64,000 nt of DNA from Leptasterias polaris (Eukaryota > Echinodermata > Asteroidea > Forcipulatida > Asteriidae), in contig JAZGTN010000214.1 of the NCBI GenBank assembly GCA_037783415.1, positions 124,001-188,000 of the forward strand, given 5' to 3'. The notes below the pieces were generated by a model. That model saw nothing but the letters and a program-made list of their open reading frames with translations, ran no database searches and was not told the origin of the DNA. Each line of letters starts with the position of its first letter. Position 1 is the first letter of the stretch. The translations under genes were made by a program, and so were the position numbers. Of the stretch, positions 20,701 to 32,700 are shown in pieces.

Positions 20701-23700
20701 AGAAAGAAGACTTATGGCTCTTTCTGACGAAATTCTCAATGGTCGCGATGCGGAAGTACGAGCACCGTCCGCCATGTTTCACAAATGTGCGTCCTCACGC
20801 TATGCTAACAAGCTCTTTTCCGGACTTGTCCGGTCCTCTTCGGACTCTTTCGGTAATTCATTATAATAAATTAGAGGGTCATGACCTCATCAAGGGATAT
20901 CATTGGCTGTCGTAACCCATTGAGGCCATAGGATTCAATAGAGGGCCGATTTATGTAGTGTTTACATCGAGCCGCTGACAGCGGCTTGCCGGCAGCTGCA
21001 GAAATTTTTTGAGCCGCTGTGAGCGGCTCGCCGTAGCGAAAGAGTTAAGTACTGAAATTTACATTCCATTTAAACAGTTCTTACAATGGGAAAATCAAAT
21101 TGAACATTGTACTGACATACAATTCCCCAAGGGAAAATTCAGAGTACTTTTTTTTAGATGCGCTTCAGCGACCATTAGTGCAGATGGTATTAGGCTCTGA
21201 TCTCTTTAAGGCCATCCAAACCCCAAATTAGAGAAACTTAAATAATGCCGCTGCAACTCTCTCAAATTGAAATGACTGAAATTTCTTGCAGCATCTTCTA
21301 CCCAAATGGAACGGCCAGAAAAAACAAACAAAAACCTGGTTTCAAATCCAGTTCCACACTGCAGAATTCCAACCCAAATCTAGTTCCACTACCCACCTGT
21401 GTTTTTCTCCTCTCAATGAAATCCTCTAGTCTAGATGTATCCAGTAGTAGAGTTGGAGTCTGCATCGGTGAATCTCCATTGCTAACTGCCCATAACCATT
21501 CATCCTTCAGGGAGTCCTCAGCCGATGGCCGATCACTACAAAGCCAAACCAAAGAGAAAATGCTTGGTTGTACAAAGTGTATATACTGCTAATTTAAACA
21601 AGTTTTTATTAAATTATCCTGCTTTATGTATAAACCTTGCTGACCAGGCCCGTAACCAGGCCCGTAACAACTAAACTAAGGCGACTAAACAATGTGGATA
21701 CATGTTAAACAAGTCATACATATTTTTGCAGAATATGGGTTCAAAACCCTGTCATAGCTTGGTTCCAATGCTTGTGTATGTGAACCATACACTTTAACAG
21801 AAATGCTTTGTTTGTCCTATGGAATATTAAGCTGTGGGTCCCATGCACTAAGATAGGTAGTCCAAAGTAAAAAAACCGGAACACTTACTGTGAAAGAATA
21901 ACATTTATGGCTCATAGCTTAATCAAATCACAACAACCAATGCATGCCACTTTACATTTTTTTTCTCCCAGATTGAATTTAAGATTTGTAATTTACAATT
22001 GTGTTTTTTAATTACTTTTGCTGGTGGTAATGGTACCGTGATTCTTTGTCCATACTTTTATTAGCCACCCCCTCCACTGTGACCCTCTTTTTGCTCTTAC
22101 CTGGGCTGCTCTCGGAGTAAGCTGCCGATGAAGGCTTTGGCTTGCCGTCCGACCGTCTTAAAGAAGTCTTCAGGGAAGGAGAAGTCAACCCTGGTGATGT
22201 TCAAACATGTCTCTTCTACACTCTCATCCAAGAACGGAGAAACGCCGCTCAGACTGAGTATGACAAAATAAATCAAGACATGTTTGCCACCCTTTGTCTA
22301 CTCATAATGTTTGAAAGGAAAACATAAATGAGAGGATATCTCCACTTGAACAAGAAAATGGAAATATCCCTGAAGAGATGGTTTGGCTCTAAAAGGAGCT
22401 GATTTTGTAACTTTTAAAAGTTTCAATCAGCATTGGATCAAGACAAATCTTAACTCTGATGTCTTTCAAGATGTAACAGTAAACATCCATATACTTTATT
22501 TCAAAGTGTCAATTCTTACTTCTATTTCATTAAAATAATTAAACACAAACAAACTTGTTAAAATGATACATATTTTCTTGAAGACCGGATGTGATACTTA
22601 CAGTACATAGGTCACAACCCCAACACTCCTGTTCAGAAAAAACAGAAAAGAGTACGAGAGTTACATTTAGTTAAAACAAAACAAACATTTTTAACAACAA
22701 CATTTCTCATAAGTGATATTATAGCTTGCATGATAAAACACTTTAGTTAGAGTCTTGTATTTTAGGGACAGAAATGTCAAGTTTTCTATTAGACTTCCGA
22801 CATATTTTGAACACATTGTATTATGGCAATGCAATGTTTATGATGGCATAAGAAAATTTAGACATGTATCTTTGAAAAACATTGCACCTCATCTTTTAGT
22901 GTCTATGGTACAAAACAATAAAGGAAGAAAGGGAGAACTGACAGAATGAGGGAATTGACTGAAAGGGGGAATTGTGTGTAGAATTTTGCTGCGCTTTTCT
23001 CAGGACAGTTAATATCTCTACTAAATTTATATCAAGATATTCCACCATGAAATCCACAAAAACTTTAGACTTTCATCAACTCACCACAGGTCCGATCTGA
23101 AGCTAGCATAGACTCTGTTAACCACCTCTGGGGGTGAGAATTCTGGACTTCCAAGCAGACTATGTATGTAAGTTCCTTCGCTCAGATACGTAGCATCACC
23201 AAAGTCGATCAGTTTCACGATCGGAGGCAGTGAGCTCATGTCTACCATCAAGTTCTCAGGCTTTGGATTGAGAGGAACGGTAAAAAAAACACCAAATGAA
23301 TGCAGGTACTTTAAAACACAGTGTGAGTCATTGCATCCAATGCAGAGCCCTCTACAGTTAGCCCCGGAGAGGCCATTATGGGAAAGGGTCGACAAGTTTT
23401 CAGTCATCTTGCAGCCTCCGCTGCAAGATCCCGATATTTGAACCTTGTCAGAGTCAATTCATTGGTATTCCTTAAAATTCATTAATGTTCTTTTTCTTTT
23501 GATATGACATATTTTAAATTCCGCAAACCGGCGGTTTGCAAATAGTTCTTTCGCGAGATCCCGCAATTTCCTTTCTATATCTCCAGATTCGAGTGCGCAG
23601 GAAACGCCCCGTTTAACCTACTTTTAGTTATGCATAGTTACTCGCGCGCCACCCATAACTTTGGTCATGGTAATTCGTAACCCCTTTTTAGGCTAAGGCT

Positions 23701-26700
23701 TTTGTGTTTGTTCATGGTCACATTAATGAGTAAAACAGAGTTAATGTGGAGTGGGAAAATAAGTTGGGAATGTTGGAAAGCAATGTGAGCTTGAGAGAGA
23801 GAGGACGTGCCTTATGAGTTCGATTAAGGATCGAACTGAAGTGTAGGTTGCCAACCATATCCAACAGGCGAGTGGATACAGCCACCGTATAGGTATTGGG
23901 CCGGCCAACCAAAGTTACGGCCGAGAGCCACTTATGGTAAAACCACGTCAGATGTTGACCAATCTCTACGGCAACGGCAGCCCGAGGCCAATCTCCCCTC
24001 CAATTACCGTAAGTTTATCATGTTTTACGAAAGTTAAAACTAAAAATAGTTTGATAAAATGTATGCTGTAGAATGTTAGGGACAAATCCCTCAAAATGCT
24101 AAATGCCCAGAAGTAATGGAAACGTCTAGAGTTGTACGAAGTATAGTTGCGAAATTAGTTATCGCTGTTTATAATTGATAACTCAACTATTAGATGATTT
24201 GGTTAATTTCATTTATAGATGACCAATTAACGACGACCCCCTCAGTGCCAAATTATGACCGGATTGTAGAGACGACCACGGCAGGGACAGGGACAGTTGT
24301 CAGTCGTTGGACAAGGTTCATCCTCAAGACGGAGGTCCTCCGGGGAAGGTTGAACGACATAATGTAGTATATTGATTAAAAAATATTGCGACTTAATGCT
24401 TGAAGCCAAATCGGCAGCATTTCAGCATTAGGAATGTTTATTTAGTGTACGTTTGCCTGAAGGCCTGAGAAATTCATACAATTGTAAGAAACAGCGCATT
24501 ATTCTATTCTATTGTAAGTTATGTACGCCAGTTCACGGTCAATAGAAAGTGACTGTCAGTAGTGTCTGATGTAATTCCAAGGAAGAAACCTACGGAATCT
24601 AACGAAAGTTTATTGAAGAACACTTACTAAATATATTTTATTTAAGCTAAATTATTCACCAGAAATTCCTCTGTTAGTGTTGGAGTTACAACCCCAACCC
24701 AAATTGAGGAAGCCACCATATTAATTTCAATTCTGATTATTTGTAAATATTGTAAATACCACCCAATTGTTGAATAATAATTCAGTTTGAATTTACATCT
24801 GTGTCAAGTGGATATTATTTGTGTCCGTCTTATGGTAACATACGATTATTGTCACTTAGCCTTACAAAGCAGCAAGGCTGTATTTTTCGTGAGGCCGGAA
24901 AATGTTTTTCTCATTAATTTCAGACATTTTAAGGTCCCAAACTGTCTGTACACTGCTGACTTGTGAGTGTGATTGATTTTGTCACACTGCTTTTGGGCAA
25001 AACCGCTTCTCCAGGGTAAACTATAGAGGGCGCACTCTTGTGAATTGACCATTGGTATTGGACACTGTAGGTAAAATGTACTCAGTACATTTCAATAAGT
25101 TTGAAAATAAAACATCACATTGGTATATTTCAACAATTTGGAACACAATTTAAGAAGATGACTTTTATGCTGAGCATTGGTAGGCTTGTAAAAAAACATT
25201 GTCATGTTCCACAATTTAAGGAAAAGTTTCAGGAGTAAAAACATCATCAACAGAAATAAGAGAATGCTTCTTTGACACTTTGGCTATCCTGGTAAAACAA
25301 TACGAAACAAATAAATTGAGTATTACATTAATTGTTACTTGTCCTACCTTGATGTCTAGGTGAGCAATACCACATCCATGCAGGTATACAAGGGCTTCTA
25401 AGATCTGGCAGACATATGCAGCTATGTGCTGTTCAGTAACAATGGGTAGACTGATCAAGTGATCTAGTAGACGACCGCTAGGAATTCTGTATCAAAATGT
25501 GAAGGAGATGTTTGTGAGGCTGGTGTCAATTACAATGCCTGCTCTATGGTGTGCAACATATAGCAGCACAGGCTTTATACTAGCTCCCAGGGAGCTGAGA
25601 TGGTTTAAGGAATAAAATTAATGGCTCAGTGATAAGGGAGAAATAATGTTTGAGCACCATGAGTGTTTCAACCCCAGGAGTAGGTGGCAACGTGCCCCTG
25701 GTGACAGTTGATTTGGGTCTATAGCCCAAATCAGTTAAGTGTAGCCCTCACCATGAAGTGGCCGTTCGTGGCCTTGTGATGTTTAAAAAAATACTTGATG
25801 GATTTGAGGGTGATACAAGAAGCCACTATTATTAGTAGTATTATTATTTGAATTCTGATGCTTGAAAGTTGCCGATAATAGAAGCACAAGCAAAACATAG
25901 ACAATGTCTTAAATGGCAAAAGAGTCATATTTTTTCCTAAACAGCTCAATCATATCAAAATGTTAACGCTGCAAATTCCTTTAAAAGATAAAAAATAACA
26001 AATAACATCAGACATTTCTTGTTGATTATTTGAATTTTATCAAAAGCCACCTTCTGAATTAAGTTTCTAGTTATAAGTTTCACTTACAGGTCTAACACTA
26101 GAATGCAGTGTTGGTTCATCTGATAACATCCATGTACGTTGTATACAGAGGGGTGATTGAGTGCTTCCAGAATAGCTACTTCATTCTCCACACGCTGTAC
26201 ACTCTGTAGTTTTTTGCTGATACATTTTGCGGCAACCTCCCTCTGACTCTGCTTGTTGTAACACATTTGCACAACTGAAAACCTTCCGCTGCACAGATAA
26301 AATCATGAAATACAGTTTAAATGGGTGTGTTTCCAGTTGCTCCCAAACTTTCAGATTTCGGTGGAACACTCTTGTCAGTGAAAGGGACAATACCTTACCC
26401 CCATCACCAAGCCAAAGTGTATGTATACTGTATTTGATAATTGGTACATGACACACCAAAAAAAATAAAAATAAAATAATCAAGTGAGCAGAGCATGGTC
26501 TGCTTACTGCCTCAAATTGCAGTTGCTTTTATTCCAGGTAAAAGTAGTTCTCTCAAATCATGTTTTATTCAGAATTTCTTTATTTTTAAGCAATCCAAGT
26601 TTTGCATGATTTTCTGTCTATAAAAACTGTTTAATTGAGTTACTCACCGTCCTAACTCTCCAATAACCTTGAAAGCATTTGGGAATCTCTGCTGCCACAG

Positions 26701-29700
26701 CATCCCTGAAGTATCCGTGGATTCAGAATCTGAGAGAAGAAAAAACAATGTACAAGATTAGTAATAAAACAGTCTCATATTGCAGTGATCCGAGATAGAC
26801 TCCAAGTATAAAAAAGAAAGCTTTTGTTGTTTGCTAGTAAAATCGGCTCATAGATTTGACAAAAAAAGAAACATACTGCATTTACCTTTGGCAGATTGAA
26901 TGTAATTTTAAATTTTTTACAAATCTGGTACTAGTTCTTACTTCATGAAAAGGGACCAGACAGGTTTGCCCTTTCTCAGACAATCCGCCCCAAGCACAAT
27001 CCAACGGGTGTAGATTAAAAACATATATTCAAATATTCACCTAGGTCAGATGATAAGGTTGACACTTCGCAAACTTCACTTGGCACGCTGATACCAACAT
27101 CGTTATTTGCACTGACCCGGAAGTAATAACCTGACCCTGGGTTGAGGTCATCAACTCTGAAGAAGAGGTCAGTAACATAGGCAGCCGCAATCTCCCATTT
27201 CAGAGTTTTCTTTCCTAAATGAAAAAATATATAATAAATTTGAAGATTGTTAAATAGTTGATATGTAATATGGTTTTTTTAAAGTACAATTTTTCTTGAC
27301 AAGCATGTATCCATAAAGAACAAAGGTTGTCTTTGTTTCAGTTTGAACCTCAACACGGTAACAATGTTTTGAATGAGTGAAAAAACAACAACCATCTGAA
27401 CCATGAAAAAAGGCAGGGGAGATCTGAAACTTGGATCCACATCATGCGCTATGTTGAAAAATTTGTATTTCCACCTTTTGGTAACCCCTGGAGTTATAGA
27501 TTTGAAGGAGCTTTTGGGAAGAGTATCCTCAGTGCTAGAGAAGTAGACCAAAGAGCAGGATATCTTTGTATGTGAAGAATTTTTTTTCACCAGGCAGACA
27601 CACATAATGGTGTCTCCAGTTCAATCAAGTGAGGTTTGCGGTGACACTATGTACATAAATCTCTTTTATGAGGTGTGGTGGTTTTCAGAAGGACCGGTGG
27701 TTTGACAATTCGGCATTTTGATCAGTATGCTCAAACGTGGAGTTGTCAAACCACCAGTTCTTCTCAGAACCACAACTCAAAAAAGAGATTATGCACCTGG
27801 TGTCACCGCAAACCTGACTTGATTGTACTCCCACCACGCAAAGTTTCAAATCCTACAATATCTCCCGTTGACAGAACTCACCTTGTATTGCATACTCCAC
27901 TGTGTATGCAGTGACTGGACTATAGCGCGTATGCCTGGGTACATCCCATCGAATGACTAAAGAGGTTGCACGGATGTCATGTGCAGCAAGATGACATGGT
28001 GGGATGGGGTTACCTGTAAAGGTCAAGAATTGTAAAAATGAGTTTCCCACTCAAGGAAAAACTCTTGGAAAGCAACATACTTACTGAGTAAAATCCAACC
28101 ATCGTCTCAGTGCTGGAAGATCCTTATCAAAATTTGTATGAATTTCATGAGTTGACCACAATGTTTTGAAGCACCTTGTAAATTGAGTTTATTGGTGATA
28201 TATATCTTCCTCAAAGTGTTTGTTTTGACAACAATGAACGAAAAATCTTGGGCATGTCCAGAATGACATAAACTGTACTTTGCAGACTCCTCACTTTGTG
28301 ACGTGTTGTGGCCAAGCAGTCTAGTTCACCAGACCCAAGCTCTGGTATTGTCAGCAACAGAGTATGGGTTGAATCACACCCATGACACTTGTGCCCTTGA
28401 GCAAGGCACTTAACCATAACTGCTTCATAACAAGTTGGGAAGATAGTGCATTCTGCTCTACCTAATGCTCAAAGGTAAAGTGTCATGAACGGGATTCGAA
28501 CCCACACTCTGCTGCTGACAAAACCTGAGCTTTGGTCCGGTGAACTAGACCGTTTGGCCACGACACGCCACAAGGTTAACCCCAGTGTTTCTGGTTCACA
28601 GCAAGCACCCTTGTTTACAGGTTTCCTCAGGCTTGCGAGCTACAGTGATTAAATTCACTTATGAGGCATCCTTGGTTTCATTACCATAAATATCTAATAA
28701 TAATAATAATAATACAGCTCCATACCCCAAAATATGAGTTGGTGTTTTTGACATACCTTTTACAGTAACCAAAGAACTAGAAGTTTGCGACCCAACATCG
28801 TTGGTTGCGATACACGTATACTCTCCATTCTCATCCCACCGTACGCCTGATATCTCCAGACGAGCCACACCATTGTCTTTCTCTATAATCCGGATGCGGT
28901 GGTCAGCTGCGATGGGTGCAGAGGTACGTGGGCCCTCCCACGATATGACAGGTGTTGGCTTTCCACATACTTGACAGGTCAAGATGAGGTCATCGCCTTC
29001 GGTGACCGTCTGATTGGTCAGAGGAGATGAGAACTCTGGGGTAGCTGTTGGAAAATAAAATAGCAATGAAGCCTGACTCAAATAGGTTATTGTGGGAAGA
29101 ATCATCACACAAAATCTGGCATTTCTTCAAAATCCTTGACTTGTACATATTGGATAATTGATTGATTAATAAAAAACAAAAAGTCGTCTAGAGCAGGGAA
29201 GGGTTCAGACCCCCTGGATTTGTACCTACTGAAAGTAAAGGTACATTCAAAATATGAAAACTTACATTCATACACGATACTCGGATGCAGGAACTGAAAA
29301 CAAGAAGAAAATCGGAAAACATTTACTATCAGGAATGATTACAAACAATCACACCTTCACTTCACCAAAATATAACTGTTTTATTTTTTCAAAATCCGAT
29401 AGATTCCATTACTGTGCCTGATTCTATCCTGAAGCAGTAACTGGTACCCTATCTCAGTCCTTTAATTCATAAGAAACCGGAGAACAATAAATTACTCCTC
29501 TTAAACTCTTCATGAGAGCTCGTTTGCACTCCTCAAAAAAAATAACCCAATACGTTTTTCTTAAATGTGAAACTAAAACATAATTTTATAATTATCTGAC
29601 TGTTCATGATGTATAATTTGAGCACTTAAGTATCTCTGGTGATTCATATGCATGTACCACAGTGCAGGATTGAATTGGCAGATTGTTGCTTTAGTATAAT

Positions 29701-32700
29701 AATCGAATAAACAACATCGGCAGTTGGATTTCTGCTGTAAAAAAAATAAAAATAAAAAAAATCCCCCAAATTATTTAGAATCCACTATAAATTTGAGTGG
29801 GTTTTTTCCCGCACTCTTCAGACAAGATTAAAGAGTGTGGTTGAACTACCACTTCTTCATGATAACTGACTGCCTTACCTTATTAGCAATTTTCATTGCC
29901 TTGGACTCCTTCTCTCTCCCCCTGCTGCTGTCTGTACTACAATCCGATCCCGTCCTCGGCCGAATTTTTGGCGTCAGATTCTTCTCTTTACGGTCGGTCT
30001 TGTAACCCGATCGGCGGATTTTGAACGCCTCATGCCATGATGATGTTTTCCTGTGAACAAAATTAGTTTAAAAATGAGAACAAAACGAAAATATAAAAAA
30101 ACTTTGCTGAATGCATTCCTTCACCAGCGTGCCTACTGTATGATACTCTTGTTTTTGTTATTTCTTTCTAAAGATGGTGCAAGTTTGGTTTCTTAAGAAT
30201 AAAATGTTGTACAATTCCATGGTATAGTCCAAAACCAAAACAGATTAACTCAAAAATAAGAATTTTCAACAATTATTGAAAGCATACATCTCTCACCCAA
30301 AATAACCAAGGCTTCACCTTTTTGAAAAGTGTATATTAAATATGTTGTGCACATTTTTTTATTGAATGATCCATAAAGTTTTAGTAACTTTTTTTCCTAA
30401 AATGAGATGACCATTGAGGTTATTTGCATATGACCTCTATGCAAATCAGCCATGTCAATTAACAAGCTGCACTTTGATTGGTCATTGACTTCATACAAAT
30501 ATGTTATGCAAGGCCATTATTGAAAAACAATGTCAAACTTTGTCACAGTAAAATGTATGTCGATGTTTAAAACTTAACCAAAAGTTGATGGTTGACAATA
30601 TTATGTTTTACAATTCCTGTGTTAATGGCATAAAACTTTAGACAAACTATACTCCTTGTGTTTGGTTTTAATTTTTAATTAAAACTTATTAGGTTTCAAA
30701 AAGAAATGTACTTTCAATTCCTATCCGCAAGAAAAGCCTATAAGAATATTTTACAAATGAAATGTACTATAATGTCCAGACAAAGCACATTCAATGACTT
30801 CATTTTGTTTTACTGACGGCAAAACAAGGGTACAATTTTAAACGCCGGCTATATTTTAAGCACAGTTTAAAATCAGGCAATAATCTCATACAACTTTCAA
30901 ACAGAGGAAAATCTTGCCGAGCAGAAATAGGTTTACCGGCCAAAACACATCAGTATGTTAACTGTTTTTGACCGGTTCCCAGCAATTTTGTTTGCTTATC
31001 AGATTAATCAATTTGCTAAGCAGATTTCTTTTTGCTTAGTAGCTTTATGTAATTGCACCCAGTATTTTAAAATGTAGTTAATATCTGTTTCATTTGGGTT
31101 TATCTTTACACCAATGTTTGATAAGCGCTAGCTACTCACTGCTCTCCCGATCCTGATGAGAATATTTCCACAAGCTACTCAAGTGGGATTCGAACTCAAG
31201 ACCTCCACATTCTAGACCAGGGCCCAATGTCATGGCTCTGCTTACCGTAAGCAAAGAATCTGCACTTACGGAAGCAGAGAAATCCGCGCTTACGTCAAGC
31301 GTATTTCACGGGTTAGCAGGAAATTTTTGCTTTTTGCGTAGTTCACGTTACAAGTACTAGGCATTCTACGCTCATACAGCTAGCGCAGAAATTCAACGCT
31401 TGCTCGGTAAGCGGAGAATGGTGATAGCAAGTGCAAAATTCGACGGTAAGCAGAGCCATGAAATTGGGCCCGGATGTTTTAAATTCTACACCACAAAGCG
31501 TGCCTGCTCCCAGCAGTCGTGAGTTCGTATCCTGATGGCATAGCTTGTGGATTTCCTCACCCCAGGACTAGGAAAGTGCTGCTCAAAAAGCACTGAAGAT
31601 ACAGTGCTTATTACACATCGGGGTAAGGGTCAACTCAAAATAATATTTGTTATCTCTGATGCAATTGTTATATCAATGAATGTGTTTTGTTGTTATCATG
31701 AAAGTTATCTTAGAAGTGTCAAATGAATATGAATTAACAATGAAGCATGCTATAAATGATCGTTGGGAAAAATATTTGATGTGTACAGAGAGTGAGATGA
31801 ACGGTTATGTGAGGAAATCAAAGATACAAATTCAACTCAGAAGAGAAAATAATAAAGTACAGAAGACATTACAATGAGAGGAAAAGAAAACAAATTGAAA
31901 GTCAAATTCAGCAGACAAAATGCAATCTTAAAATGAGGTAAACTAAATTCAAACACAAATACCTTTAAAATTACGATCAAATAAATTAAATTAAAGAGGG
32001 AGACTGGAAATCTCTGCCATTGCTCTTGAAAAAAAAACGCCATTCCAAATTGACAAGTAGTATTGTATTTATGCCGAGAAGAGCATAGGTGTTTGAAGAT
32101 TTCTTGCCATGCACGCTAATTTCTTTCAGGCAGATCAAGGGTTGCATTAACAGAGAAGGTGCCCCTATCCCCCGCTCCCACCAAATGCATGTCAAGTTAA
32201 ACATCTTGTATGATTTGTGTATTTTCAGTTTAATATATAGCATTTTTATTAAGGATATTTATTCAAATGCTAATCATTAAAAGATGTTGAAAGACCCCGA
32301 GAAGGTAAATATTTCAAAAAGTGTGGCAAGAATTGAGCAGCGGTTGATTTCACAACAGGCTTAGAGCTGCGGAAGATGAGTTTACTAAATAATAAACCTT
32401 AATTTCAGATCATCATGTCATAAACATAATCACTAAGGTGGTAGTGCATTCCCATAGCATTTCATATGAGGTAAGTTTCGAAAAAATATACACAAATGTC
32501 ATTTTGACAATTCGCACGAACATTTATTTTGTGGATGACCTCCGAAGTCATGAGGAGTATGCAGAACTGCCAACATTTGCATCTTGCAATCTGGGAGATA
32601 TTTAGAATCAGGGAGACTTTCATCAGAACATGGACAGATTGGTTTATTTTTAGGGCAATTTCTGCAGAATCAGGGAGAGTTGGCAGCTCTGGGTATGATC

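Larger units (their letters stand above)
17827..21048 (-). mobile_element. piggyBac transposon, apparently complete, in the last TRIO intron
   Basis: piggyBac elements insert at TTAA and move by cut-and-paste. TTAA is present at both ends (17827-17830 and 21045-21048). Directly inside are inverted ends: CTCTTTCACTACGGAG on the left and the complement of CTCTTTCGCTACGGCG on the right (two differences in 16). Two hairpin motifs lie near the right end, at 20969-20987 and 21011-21029. The single gene, 18919-20775, is uninterrupted. The insertion has the same orientation as TRIO and sits 58 bp upstream of the acceptor of the terminal exon. Without it the intron would be about 0.4 kb. Confidence 0.92.

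Noticed and set aside
23400..24830. Solo LTR in the kinase intron
   Set aside because: Composition and an AT-rich tail are suggestive, but no TG...CA ends with a matching target duplication could be found.
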